Below are positions 1-9,339 of a DNA stretch of 33,465 nucleotides, piece after piece. Source of the DNA: Halomonas icarae (lineage in GTDB: Bacteria > Pseudomonadota > Gammaproteobacteria > Pseudomonadales > Halomonadaceae). Each line of letters opens with the position of its first letter. Positions within the stretch are counted from its first letter, which is position 1. The notes below the pieces were generated by a model. It was given only the letters and a program-made list of their open reading frames with translations. It ran no database searches and had not been told where the DNA came from. The translations under genes were made by a program, and so were the position numbers. The stretch spans positions 1 through 33,465 of the forward strand of contig NZ_WUTS01000009.1 of assembly GCF_009901955.1 (NCBI RefSeq), read 5' to 3'.

Positions 1-86
1 GTGAGGTCGACGTCGGAGTGATCCGGCTTGACACGGATCTTGACGTTGTAGTCGATGACGCGTTTGACCGCGACGAGAATCTTCAT
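1..86 (-). CDS. etfB: Electron transfer flavoprotein beta subunit, N-terminal fragment
   Basis: The first 28 codons of a gene that runs off the left edge of the window. The translation begins MKILVAVKRVIDYNVKIRV, the characteristic opening of bacterial EtfB. With EtfA, EtfB forms the soluble FAD/AMP heterodimer that takes electrons from flavin dehydrogenases and passes them to the ETF:quinone oxidoreductase. The ATG at 84-86 is preceded by GGAG at a slightly long distance. It lies 22 bp after the stop of the flavoenzyme gene on the same strand, so it is probably the last visible gene of that operon and the likely electron acceptor of that enzyme. The identification rests only on the N-terminus, but this stretch is highly conserved. 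Confidence 0.85.
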   Translation of the reverse strand, partial: MKILVAVKRVIDYNVKIRVKPDHSDVDL

Positions 87-108
87 CGTGCTCAATGCTC
101 CAGTGAAT

Positions 109-2070
109 TCAAAGGGCCATGGCGGCCTTCAAGCCGTCGTAGACCGCCTCTTCGGCGGTGCGTGGGGCCAGGCAGTCGCCAACCAGGGTGACCGGTAGCG
201 TGGCCCAGCGATCCTCGTCCTCCGGAGACACAACCGGCTCTCCCCCGCAGGAGAGCACCAGATGATCGACCCCTTCGACGACCATCGGCTCGGCTCCGCC
301 GGTGTGATAGAAGTAGACACTATCGTCGTCGACGCCGAAGGCGCGAGCATAGGTCATCACCCGCACTCCCAGGTCGTGGAGGCGCGCCACGGTAGAATCA
401 CGCACATAGCTCTGCAGCGCCCCCCCGGGGTGCAGGCCGTTGACCGCCAGGGTGACCCGCGCCCCTTCTCGGGCCAGCAGCTCGGCCACACCAACTCCGA
501 CCCAGTCTCCTTGAGTGTCGTAGATCACCACATGACCACCCGGTAACGAGGCACCATCGAGCAGCGCCACGGCCTGGCTCACCGGTAGCTCACCCAACAG
601 TTCAAGAGGCGGCGTGTAGGGTCGGGCCCCGGTCGCCACCACGACTCTCTCGAAGCCCTCCTCGAGCAGTGTCTGCGGCGTGACGTGTCTCTGGGTCGCC
701 ACCTCGACGTCGGCCCGCTTGAGTTCCTCCATCAAGTTGGTAACCAGGCCGCCGAACTCGCTGCGTCCCGGCAACAACTGGGCCTGGTTGGCCTGCCCGC
801 CAAGCCGGCGTCCGGCCTCGAACAGGGTGACCTCATGTCCACGAGCGGCGGCCACCACGGCGGCCTTCATGCCCGCCGGTCCACCACCGATCACCGCTAC
901 CCGCCGCGAGGTCTCGGCACGGCCGAGATCGTCGTAGAGAAGCTCGCGACCCGACTCCGGGTACTGGATACAGGAGATGGGGATACCGCGGTGAAAATGA
1001 CCGATACAGGCTTGATTGCAGGCGATACAGGCCCGGATACCCTCGGCATCATTCCGCCGGGCCTTGGCTGGCATGGCCGGATCGCAGATCAGCGCTCGGG
1101 TCATCCCACACAGATCAGCCGCTCCCGAACGTATGACCTCCTCGGCCTCGTGGGGCTGGTTGATGCGACCGGTCAGTATCAGCGGCAGAGAGAGATCCGC
1201 CCGCAGGGAGCGTGACTCTTCACGTAGGTAGGCACTCTCGTAGCTCATCGGCGGCACGATATGCACCGACCCGCCAAGCGTGGCGGAGGTGCCGGCCACC
1301 ACGCTGGCATAGTCGAGGCGGCTCTCCAGATGGTGGAGGGTCTCGATGGCGATATCCTGCCCCATCCCCTGCTCGTCCCGCTCATCACAGGAGAGACGCA
1401 GCCCAACGGCCATCCTATCGCCGACCTCGCGACGAATGGCGTCGATCACCTCCTCGAGGAAGCGTACACGGTTGGCGAAACTGCCACCGTACTCGTCATC
1501 ACGCCGATTGACCTGAGGGTTGAGGAACTGTGCCGGCAAGTAACCGTGGCTGGCGAGAATCTCGACACCCTGGATGCCGGCCTGGTACATGCGCCGGGCA
1601 GCGGCGGCGAAGCTCTCGACGATCTCGTGGATCCTGGCGCGCGACAGGCCCCGGGGCATCACCCCGAAACGCTCTTGAGGCACGCCAGAGGCGGAGTAGG
1701 CGACGGGCTTCAAACCGTCCGACGACTCCATGATCTCGCGTCCAGGATGGAACAGCTGGGCGAACAGCACACTTCCGTGCTGCCCACAGGCTTCAACCAG
1801 GCGTCGATACCCGGGAATACAGGCGTCGTCGTTGGCCATCAGCAGGTGCGACGTATAGCGGGCACTCTCATGTACCCCGGAGACCTGCAACACGATCAGG
1901 CCAGTGCCATGGCGGGCGCGCTTCTCGAGATACGCCACCAGGGCATCGTTGACGATGCCATCCTCGGGTAGGCAGGTATCGTGGCCGGTAAACACGATCC
2001 GATTGGGGATCGTGCAGGGCCCGATGCGAAAGGGTGAAAACAGGTTTGGAAACAGCCCCTGAGCACTCAT
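109..2070 (-). CDS. OYE-type Fe-S flavoenzyme, probable N-methyl amino acid/betaine demethylase (DgcA/StcD-like)
   Basis: A 653-residue protein with the architecture of the 2,4-dienoyl-CoA reductase/trimethylamine dehydrogenase family. Residues 1-340 form an old-yellow-enzyme TIM barrel, with the HGYLPAQFLNP and RDDEYGG motifs near residues 175-196. A cysteine cluster at C348, C351, C355 and C367 (C-x2-C-x3-C-x11-C) should bind a [4Fe-4S] centre. The C-terminal half is a Rossmann FAD/NAD(P) module with GGGPAG at 395-400. Relatives include dimethylglycine demethylase subunit DgcA and N-methylproline demethylase StcD, which are about this size and pass electrons onward. The next gene is etfB, which fits a demethylase better than a dienoyl-CoA reductase. 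The ATG overlaps the symporter stop by 4 bp, so the two are translationally coupled. The substrate cannot be read from the sequence. Confidence 0.85.
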   Translation of the reverse strand: MSAQGLFPNLFSPFRIGPCTIPNRIVFTGHDTCLPEDGIVNDALVAYLEKRARHGTGLIVLQVSGVHESARYTSHLLMANDDACIPGYRRLVEACGQHGSVLFAQLFHPGREIMESSDGLKPVAYSASGVPQERFGVMPRGLSRARIHEIVESFAAAARRMYQAGIQGVEILASHGYLPAQFLNPQVNRRDDEYGGSFANRVRFLEEVIDAIRREVGDRMAVGLRLSCDERDEQGMGQDIAIETLHHLESRLDYASVVAGTSATLGGSVHIVPPMSYESAYLREESRSLRADLSLPLILTGRINQPHEAEEVIRSGAADLCGMTRALICDPAMPAKARRNDAEGIRACIACNQACIGHFHRGIPISCIQYPESGRELLYDDLGRAETSRRVAVIGGGPAGMKAAVVAAARGHEVTLFEAGRRLGGQANQAQLLPGRSEFGGLVTNLMEELKRADVEVATQRHVTPQTLLEEGFERVVVATGARPYTPPLELLGELPVSQAVALLDGASLPGGHVVIYDTQGDWVGVGVAELLAREGARVTLAVNGLHPGGALQSYVRDSTVARLHDLGVRVMTYARAFGVDDDSVYFYHTGGAEPMVVEGVDHLVLSCGGEPVVSPEDEDRWATLPVTLVGDCLAPRTAEEAVYDGLKAAMAL

Positions 2071-3830
2071 TGCTGGGCCTCCGCTGCTTGGTGGGTTGGC
2101 TCTCGGCGTTGTGACTTGCGGCCGTAAACACGTTTAACCTGCCAGAAAGCCAGCAGCCCTACACAGAAGACCGAGAAGCCGTAGCCCATCGACAGCAGGC
2201 CCTCGCCGCTGAACAGATGGAAGTCACGCCCCTGCGCCGTGGCATAGGGAATGGCGTAGAAGGTGACCAGCAATCCGGCGATGACAAGACCAGCCACCAT
2301 GACCACCAGAGGCCAGGCCAGGGTCTTGTTCACCTCAACCGGATCGAGCTCCTCCTCGGGAGTACGATGCAGCTCATCGAAATAGCGCAGGGCGGCATCC
2401 CGAGGACGGGTGACACGGGAGATCACCAGCAGGCACACAAGGTTGGTCACGAAGCCCAGGATGAAGGGGTCCAGGTAGACCGGCAACGACACCACACCGG
2501 CCTGGTCCAGCAGTTTGGCCCCGATATTGACCACGAATCCTACCAGCATGCCGACAAAGGCCGCCGGGGCGGTGATGCGACGATTCCAGATGCAAAGGAA
2601 TGCCACCGGTCCCCAGGATGAAGCAAACAGGGTTCCCGCGAAGTAGGTGATCCACATCACCGCCGGCGGCTGGAAATACGCCAGTAGCAGGCTGATCGTG
2701 GCGGCAGCGAACATGATGATCCGACTGGTGCGCAGCGCCTTGCTATCCTCCTTGCGGGAGGTCTTGAGGATATCGTTGGAAACGCTGAAGCCGATCAGTG
2801 ACAGAAAGGTTGAGCACGACGACAGGGCGGCGGCCATGATGCCGGAGATCAACAGGGTCCCGAGCAGGGTTGGCATCATGTTCATGCCGGCCCATACCAT
2901 GACGCGCTCAGAGGGTGAGATATCCGGGTTGGCCAGGTTGATGGCCGCACCGCCGAACATCAACACGACATACAGACCGGCAAGCACCAGGCCCGAGATA
3001 CAGGCCGAACGCACTACCACATGCTCACTTCTGGCCATCAGGTAGCGGCTGGTCTGCCAGGGACTGACCGCCAGCACAAGCGACCAGGAGGCACCGAGTA
3101 CCAACGCCCAGATCAAGGCCTCGCGCCCCGATGCCCAGTAGGCGCCCTCTCCCGTCAGGCCATGCCAGGCGATGATGCCTGGTTTGTCCTCATAGGTAGC
3201 GAGAGCCGTCAGCGTCGACTGCCAGCTGCCGCCTTCGCCGAACAGATAGGGCAGCGCAAGTATCGAGACCAGGGTAAACAGCAGGAACATGATGGTATCG
3301 GTCAGCATCACGCCGCGAGAACCGGAATAGAGCGTGAAGATCATGTAGCCCAGCCACATCAAGACCAATGCCACTCCGGTGGGGATGCCCGCCACGTCGG
3401 CGATAAGGATCGAGCCACCCTGGGTGACGGCCAGCAGGTACGCGGTCAGGCCGATCACGGTAGTGACCCCCGCCAGCACCTGCATGGCGCGGGAGTCGAA
3501 ACGCTTGGCGAAGAACTCAGGAATGGTCAGCGCCCGGCTACGACGCACGAAGCGCCCGAAGAACACCGCCCCGATCACGTAGCCACTGGTATTGACCCCC
3601 ACCAGGGCGAGCATCAGGAAGGCATACCCATCGTAGGCGAACCCCGTCTCGGCGAGAAAGGCATTGGTGCTCAGGAAGCTGGCCACCAGGGTGCCGACGA
3701 TCAGTAATGTTGGAGCGCGTCGACCTGCGACGAAATAATCGTCCAGCCCTTTGACCTTTCGGCCGGCGTAATTGCCAACCAACAAATAGATGGCGAGGCT
3801 GGCCAGCAGCCCCCAGAAGTAGATGTTCAT
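2067..3830 (-). CDS. Sodium:solute symporter (SSS/SLC5 family)
   Basis: A 587-residue polytopic inner-membrane protein with about 13 hydrophobic segments spread along its length and a charged C-terminal tail. The start, with GLDDYFVAGRRAPTLLIVGT in the first helices, and the conserved early segment around SFLSTNAFLAETG are typical of Na+/solute symporters of the PutP/PanF superfamily. These use the LeuT fold to import organic solutes with sodium. The ATG at 3830 has a good ribosome-binding site (AAGGAT, about 8 bases away). The gene is first in a minus-strand operon with the demethylase-like flavoenzyme and etfB, so it probably imports that enzyme's substrate or a precursor. Its promoter region is shared with the divergent XRE-cupin regulator. 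Confidence 0.88.
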   Translation of the reverse strand: MNIYFWGLLASLAIYLLVGNYAGRKVKGLDDYFVAGRRAPTLLIVGTLVASFLSTNAFLAETGFAYDGYAFLMLALVGVNTSGYVIGAVFFGRFVRRSRALTIPEFFAKRFDSRAMQVLAGVTTVIGLTAYLLAVTQGGSILIADVAGIPTGVALVLMWLGYMIFTLYSGSRGVMLTDTIMFLLFTLVSILALPYLFGEGGSWQSTLTALATYEDKPGIIAWHGLTGEGAYWASGREALIWALVLGASWSLVLAVSPWQTSRYLMARSEHVVVRSACISGLVLAGLYVVLMFGGAAINLANPDISPSERVMVWAGMNMMPTLLGTLLISGIMAAALSSCSTFLSLIGFSVSNDILKTSRKEDSKALRTSRIIMFAAATISLLLAYFQPPAVMWITYFAGTLFASSWGPVAFLCIWNRRITAPAAFVGMLVGFVVNIGAKLLDQAGVVSLPVYLDPFILGFVTNLVCLLVISRVTRPRDAALRYFDELHRTPEEELDPVEVNKTLAWPLVVMVAGLVIAGLLVTFYAIPYATAQGRDFHLFSGEGLLSMGYGFSVFCVGLLAFWQVKRVYGRKSQRREPTHQAAEAQQ

Positions 3831-3873
3831 AGGCTTATCCTTGTATTAGTGAACCTTTGCATGAACTACCAAG

Positions 3874-3889
3874 CTGAGATATCACTCAG
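3874..3889. promoter_or_regulatory. Candidate operator between the symporter operon and the XRE-cupin gene
   Basis: An inverted repeat CTGAG-N6-CTCAG lies in the AT-rich divergent intergenic region between the symporter and the regulator, about 45 bp upstream of the symporter ATG. Its position suits an autoregulatory site for the XRE-cupin protein. With only one copy, the match could be chance. Confidence 0.35.
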
Positions 3890-4015
3890 AGTGAAAAAAT
3901 ATACTAAAATTTTTACCAATACTCATAAGACCTTAGTATTGTGCTGCTGATAAAGACATCGAGGAGCATGCGGTACAATGTGCGAGACAATCCTTCCTAC
4001 AGGGCAGCTACCACC

Positions 4016-4588
4016 ATGACCCCAAGCACTCACCTTCAGGGGAAGCGGATTCGCAGTCTCCGTAAGCTGAAGGGCCTGACCCTGGTACAACTCGCCCAGC
4101 GCACCGGCCTCTCGCATGGCTACCTGAGCCAGATCGAGAGGGGGATCAGTCAACCTTCGATCGGCTCTCTCGTGGAGATCGCCCAAGCGCTGGGCGTGAC
4201 CATGCAGTGGCTCTTCTCGGACCCGCAGGAGGGAGCGGAAGGGAGTGAACGTCCCCTCGACGAGCGCCTTGTCAAGAGAAAGCAGCGTATCGAGATCCAG
4301 TATCAGGACGGCATCGTCGATCAACTGCTAACCCCCCGTAGTAACAACAACCTGGAAGTCATCTACTCGAGCTACCCCCCCAGCACCGAGAGCGAACCGT
4401 ATTCGCACAAGGGGCATGAGGCCGTGCTGGTACTCCAGGGCAGCCTGGAGGTCACGGTAGGTGGCGACCGATACATCCTGGAGGAAGGTGACTGCCTATC
4501 GTTTACCAGTAACGAGCCCCACGCTCACCGCAACCTGAGCGAAGGCGAAACCACGGCGCTATGGTTTGTTACCCCCGCCTCTTTCTGA
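4016..4588 (+). CDS. XRE-family helix-turn-helix regulator with C-terminal cupin domain
   Basis: A 190-residue cytoplasmic regulator. An XRE-type HTH occupies about residues 8-62 (LTLVQLAQRTGLSHGYLSQI followed by a serine-rich recognition region). A small cupin barrel covers about 110-188, with SHKGHEAVLVLQGSLEV and the PHAHRNLSE metal/ligand-binding strand. Regulators of this type, such as PuuR-like proteins, sense small amines or amino acids through the cupin. An in-frame GTG at 3941 and ATG at 3968 would lengthen the protein. I prefer the ATG at 4016 because it places the HTH at the N-terminus as in relatives, although its ribosome-binding site is weak. The gene is divergent from the symporter/demethylase operon, which it probably controls, and convergent with the sigma-54 activator gene 26 bp away. 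Confidence 0.85.
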   Translation: MTPSTHLQGKRIRSLRKLKGLTLVQLAQRTGLSHGYLSQIERGISQPSIGSLVEIAQALGVTMQWLFSDPQEGAEGSERPLDERLVKRKQRIEIQYQDGIVDQLLTPRSNNNLEVIYSSYPPSTESEPYSHKGHEAVLVLQGSLEVTVGGDRYILEEGDCLSFTSNEPHAHRNLSEGETTALWFVTPASF

Positions 4589-4614
4589 ACAGGGGACACA
4601 GGCTCGCCTCCGGC

Positions 4615-6030
<1,416 letters not shown>

Positions 6031-6082
6031 CCGAGTTCCGGGCAGGGACCAAGAGACTCATGGTGTGCCCGGTGCTTAAAGG

Positions 6083-6106
6083 TGTAAAGAGGCCGCGCCG
6101 CGGCTC
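6083..6106 (-). terminator. Possible intrinsic terminator after the second symporter gene
   Basis: Reading the minus strand just past the symporter stop, GAGCCGCG and CGCGGCCTC form a very GC-rich hairpin with one bulged base, followed at once by TTTAC. The U-tract is short, so termination may be incomplete and readthrough into the sigma-54 activator gene is possible. Confidence 0.45.
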
Positions 6107-6122
6107 CGTTAGTGAGGCACGA

Positions 6123-7715
6123 TCACATGCCCAGCTTGCTGAACAGATAGCCCCACAGCGCCCCGGCGAGGATCACAAACAGCCCCATGATCGCCCAAAC
6201 CTGACGGTATTCACGCACCAGCTCGCGGGCACCATTCGGACGCGCCAGAATATCGCGAATGGTGGTATCCGACAGGCGTCGAGTCCGGATGTCGTCGAAT
6301 ACCCGCAGCTCGTAGTCGGAGGGCTGGCTCTTCAGGCCCACCGCCAGCAGCGCCAGGGTGCCCAGCACGATCGCCACCTGCAGGTTATCGATATGCAGGG
6401 GCAGGGACATGACCCCATGGCGCTCCAGTTCGCCGACCACGATAAAGGTGATCGACCCCACCAGCATGCAGGCCAGGGCGGCGTTGGCGTTCATTCGACG
6501 CCAGTGCAAGGCGGCGACGATGGTAGGCAGCCAGGCCACGGCAAAGATGGCACCGGCGTAGATGGAGATCCAGTAGATGCCAGCGGGGCGGGAGATCGCC
6601 ACGGCACAAACGATCAGCGCCACGAGCGCCTGGGAGATTCGCCCAAGCATTACGCCCTTGCGCTCGCTGACCTCGTGATCGAAGAGCTTTTCGTAGAGGT
6701 CGCGCGCCAGCGCAAAGCCGGTCAGCACGAACAGCGTCGAGGCGGTGGACATGATCGAGGCCATCAGCCCGGCCAGGCCGATGCCGGCAAGAGTGGGGTT
6801 GGTATGCTCCATGAAACCGACAATCATGGCACGGTCGGTGGGCTCGATCCCGGGCTGGATGACCTGCATGGCGCTGGCGGCCAGAAATACCAGCAACTGC
6901 ATGGCCGGGGCAAAGAAGACGCCGATCACTGCCACCTTGAGGATCACGAAGTCATTCTTCGCCGGGAAGACCCGCGACACCAGCGCCGGGGTGCAGGCGA
7001 AGAACAGGATCCACACCAGGAACTGGGAGATCGACCATCCCAGAGGGCGATCATTGGCGCCGCCCACGGTCCAGAAGCCGGGCAGGGTCTCGCCCAGACC
7101 CTTCATCGCCTCGAAGCCGGCATCACCGATCAATAGGGGCGCGATGATAAAGGCGATGGCCAGCATGGTGAAGAACATCATGGTGTCGGTATAGACCACC
7201 CCGTACATGCCGGAGAGCGAGCAGAAGGCCAGCAGTGCCAGGGTGAAGGCGACGATGATGACCGGGAACGGAATGTCGATGATCTCGGCCAGCACCAACC
7301 CGGCGCCGATCAGCTGAATGATGCCGTAGCCCAGCAGACCAACCACCATCAGCACCAGGGCCACCACGCTGACCCACTTGTTATTAAAGCGATAATCGAA
7401 GAAGTCCATCATGGTGCGGCAGTTCAGCGCCTTCAGCTTGCGGCCGATGAACACCACCGCGATCAGGGTGCCGACCCAGGCGCCAAAGGAGCCCAGGGCG
7501 GCGATCACCAGTGGCCCTTCGCTGTAGGAGATGCCGGCGATGCCCATCAGGGTGACGGCACTGAGGAAGGTGGCGGCCAGGGTGCCGACGATCAGCAGCG
7601 TCGAGCCCTGCTCACCCATCACATAGAAGTCATCCTTGTTCTTGATTCGACGGGCCAGAAAGGCCGCCACCGCCACATAGGCGGCGAGTACGATAGCGAA
7701 GATCGCCAAGGTCAT
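6123..7715 (-). CDS. Sodium:solute symporter (SSS/SLC5 family)
   Basis: A 530-residue integral membrane protein with about 13 predicted helices. It starts with a hydrophobic segment, then KDDFYVMGEQGSTLLIVGT and a helix ending TFLSAVTLMGIAG, the pattern seen in Na+/solute symporters. It is only distantly similar to the other symporter at 2067-3830, so it is not a recent duplicate. Its ATG lies 40 bp after the end of a 60-codon membrane protein gene, itself downstream of two M20-family hydrolase genes on the same strand. The layout suggests it imports the substrate of those hydrolases, for example an N-acyl or N-carbamoyl amino acid. The substrate is inferred from context only. Confidence 0.87.
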   Translation of the reverse strand: MTLAIFAIVLAAYVAVAAFLARRIKNKDDFYVMGEQGSTLLIVGTLAATFLSAVTLMGIAGISYSEGPLVIAALGSFGAWVGTLIAVVFIGRKLKALNCRTMMDFFDYRFNNKWVSVVALVLMVVGLLGYGIIQLIGAGLVLAEIIDIPFPVIIVAFTLALLAFCSLSGMYGVVYTDTMMFFTMLAIAFIIAPLLIGDAGFEAMKGLGETLPGFWTVGGANDRPLGWSISQFLVWILFFACTPALVSRVFPAKNDFVILKVAVIGVFFAPAMQLLVFLAASAMQVIQPGIEPTDRAMIVGFMEHTNPTLAGIGLAGLMASIMSTASTLFVLTGFALARDLYEKLFDHEVSERKGVMLGRISQALVALIVCAVAISRPAGIYWISIYAGAIFAVAWLPTIVAALHWRRMNANAALACMLVGSITFIVVGELERHGVMSLPLHIDNLQVAIVLGTLALLAVGLKSQPSDYELRVFDDIRTRRLSDTTIRDILARPNGARELVREYRQVWAIMGLFVILAGALWGYLFSKLGM

Positions 7716-7755
7716 AAGGGGGGTCTCCAGTCGGTGCAGTTATGCTTATTGAGGA

Positions 7756-7938
7756 TCAAGAGTGAGAGCGAGACGCCACCGGCTCGCCCGGGGCAGTGGC
7801 GCTGGCATCGGACTGCTTCAGCTTGCGTATTGTCGGCAGGTACTCCCGTACCAGGATGGTGCCCACGATCAGCACCGACAGCGCGGTCGTCAGGAAGGCG
7901 TTGGCAAACAGCAGCAGAACCTGAGGGTTGAACTCCAT
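7756..7938 (-). CDS. Small single-pass membrane protein, possible symporter partner
   Basis: A 60-residue protein. After a short polar start it has one strong hydrophobic segment of about 22 residues (about 8-30, FANAFLTTALSVLIVGTILV), then a basic stretch (REYLPTIRKLKQ) and a polar, probably disordered C-terminus. By the positive-inside rule the tail is cytoplasmic. The ATG has an AGAGG ribosome-binding site about 7 bases upstream. The gene lies between the M20 deacylase and the symporter, 49 and 40 bp from each, so it is almost certainly co-transcribed. Small helper proteins are known for some symporters (YhdT beside PanF, DUF3311 proteins), but those have more than one helix and I do not recognise this family. 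A role as accessory subunit is inference. Confidence 0.7.
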   Translation of the reverse strand: MEFNPQVLLLFANAFLTTALSVLIVGTILVREYLPTIRKLKQSDASATAPGEPVASRSHS

Positions 7939-7987
7939 GGGGGTGCCTCTTGTTGTGAATTGAGGAGATGCACGTGAGCGTTGAGGA

Positions 7988-9244
7988 CTACTCGGCCAGC
8001 TCGCACCAGTCGATCAGGGTGAGCGCCATGATCTCGGCCACGTCGAAGACGTCATCGAGACGAATATGCTCGTTGGGGAAGTGCGCCAGCCGCGTGATGC
8101 CCGGGCCAAACACCATCGCTGGCACGCCGTACTGACTCAGAAGGCCACCGTCGGTGCCCCAGGGAGAGGCCTGCAGTTCCGGCCTGCGCTGGTGAACACG
8201 CTCGAAGGCGCTGGAGAGCTTGTCGACCAAGGGATTGTCGAGGTCGATGCCACCGGGTTGCCAGCAGGCACCATAGAACTCCACCTCGACGGGATGCTCG
8301 GCAAACCAGGCATCCTGGTCGGCGAGCGCCGCCATGGCGGTGCGCAGGGCCTGCTCAGCGGCGGCCACGGTTTCGCCGGGCCCCACTCCGATACGGCCTT
8401 CCAGGGTAATCTCGTCGGGTACGCTGGATGGCCAATCGCCACCCTCGATACGCCCCAGGTTGATCGGCAGGGGGATCGGCACGCCCGCGTATAGCGGGTC
8501 GTCGAGGTCGGCGTTGCGCTGAGCCTCCAGGGCCTGCACCGTGGCGATCACGGCGACACTCTTCTCCAGCGCGCTGACACCTTCGTAGCGGGTGCCGCCA
8601 TGGGCCTTGATGCCGGCCACCTTGAGCCGGAACCAACGCGACCCCTGCTGGCGGGGGAAGAGATTCTGCTCGGTGGGCTCGGGGATCAGAGCCGCATCGG
8701 CGGTATAGCCACGCTCCAACGCCGCCAGGGTGCCGGCACCGCCCGCTTCTTCCTCGATGACACTCTGCAGGATAACGTCACCCTTGAGGCGAATGCCCAA
8801 CGCCTTGAGCGTAGCCACCGCCACGTAGGCAGAGAGGTTGCCCCCCTTCATGTCCGTGACCCCACGACCATACAGGCAGCCGTCAATCACCTGGCCCGAA
8901 TAGGGATGCTGATCCCACTGGGCATGATCTCCTTCCGGCACCACGTCCACATGCCCATTCAGGATGAGCGACCGCCCACCCCCGGTTCCTTTCCAGGTGC
9001 CCACCACATTGGGGCTACCGGCAAGAGTGTCGCGCTGGCAGTGAAACAGCGGGTTGCCCTTGAGTGACTCGATATCGATTTCCCACAGATCGGTATCGAG
9101 CCCAAGCTCCCGATAGAGCTCGGCGATACGGTGCTGGTAGCGGGCCTCCTGCCCTGAAAGCGTGGGCTCCTGCACCCACTGCTTCAGCAGCTCGGTATAG
9201 GCCTCTCGACGCTGCTGGATGGCGTCACGAATCTGTTCGTGCAT
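7988..9244 (-). CDS. M20-family metallopeptidase, ArgE/DapE-type N-acyl amino acid deacylase
   Basis: A 418-residue cytoplasmic zinc hydrolase. The metal-site residues of the family are visible: H98 and D100 in NGHVDVVPEGD, D131 in YGRGVTDMKGG, the catalytic E165/E166 in IEEEAGG, E189 in PEPTE and a late histidine in LAHFPNEH. The dimerisation-domain histidine H215 (KAHGGTRYEG) is present too. Such enzymes remove acetyl, succinyl or formyl groups from amino acids, or cleave dipeptides. The ATG at 9244 has an AAGGAG site 8 bases upstream. An upstream in-frame start at 9310 would lack this and run into the operator at 9324. It follows the carbamoylase-type gene by 93 bp, suggesting successive or alternative steps on N-substituted amino acids. 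The exact substrate is unknown. Confidence 0.87.
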   Translation of the reverse strand: MHEQIRDAIQQRREAYTELLKQWVQEPTLSGQEARYQHRIAELYRELGLDTDLWEIDIESLKGNPLFHCQRDTLAGSPNVVGTWKGTGGGRSLILNGHVDVVPEGDHAQWDQHPYSGQVIDGCLYGRGVTDMKGGNLSAYVAVATLKALGIRLKGDVILQSVIEEEAGGAGTLAALERGYTADAALIPEPTEQNLFPRQQGSRWFRLKVAGIKAHGGTRYEGVSALEKSVAVIATVQALEAQRNADLDDPLYAGVPIPLPINLGRIEGGDWPSSVPDEITLEGRIGVGPGETVAAAEQALRTAMAALADQDAWFAEHPVEVEFYGACWQPGGIDLDNPLVDKLSSAFERVHQRRPELQASPWGTDGGLLSQYGVPAMVFGPGITRLAHFPNEHIRLDDVFDVAEIMALTLIDWCELAE

Positions 9245-9323
9245 AGGTCTGCTCCTTGTTGTGTTGATCCCATTTATTTGAGGAGTGATATCCTGCCCAC
9301 CCCGATTCAAAAACGACTCATCC

Positions 9324-9339
9324 GAGTCAATTTCGACTC
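9324..9339. promoter_or_regulatory. Operator-like inverted repeat GAGTC-N6-GACTC (second copy)
   Basis: The sequence GAGTCAATTTCGACTC matches at 15 of 16 positions the copy at 10741-10756 upstream of the carbamoylase gene. A further GACTC lies at 9315-9319. The site overlaps the carbamoylase stop codon and lies about 80 bp upstream of the M20 deacylase ATG. I see no clear sigma-54 promoter between this copy and the deacylase gene, so its use is uncertain. The near-identity of two sites in one locus argues that they bind the same regulator. Confidence 0.6.

Noticed and set aside
6060..7136. A 358-codon plus-strand frame opposite the second symporter gene.
   Set aside because: The composition is H/Q/G/D-rich without hydrophobic core or motifs, typical of an antisense shadow of a membrane protein gene.
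9250..9310. A sigma-54 promoter just upstream of the M20 deacylase gene, expected from the operator copy at 9324.
   Set aside because: No GG-N10-GC arrangement with a reasonable -24/-12 match is present on the minus strand here.
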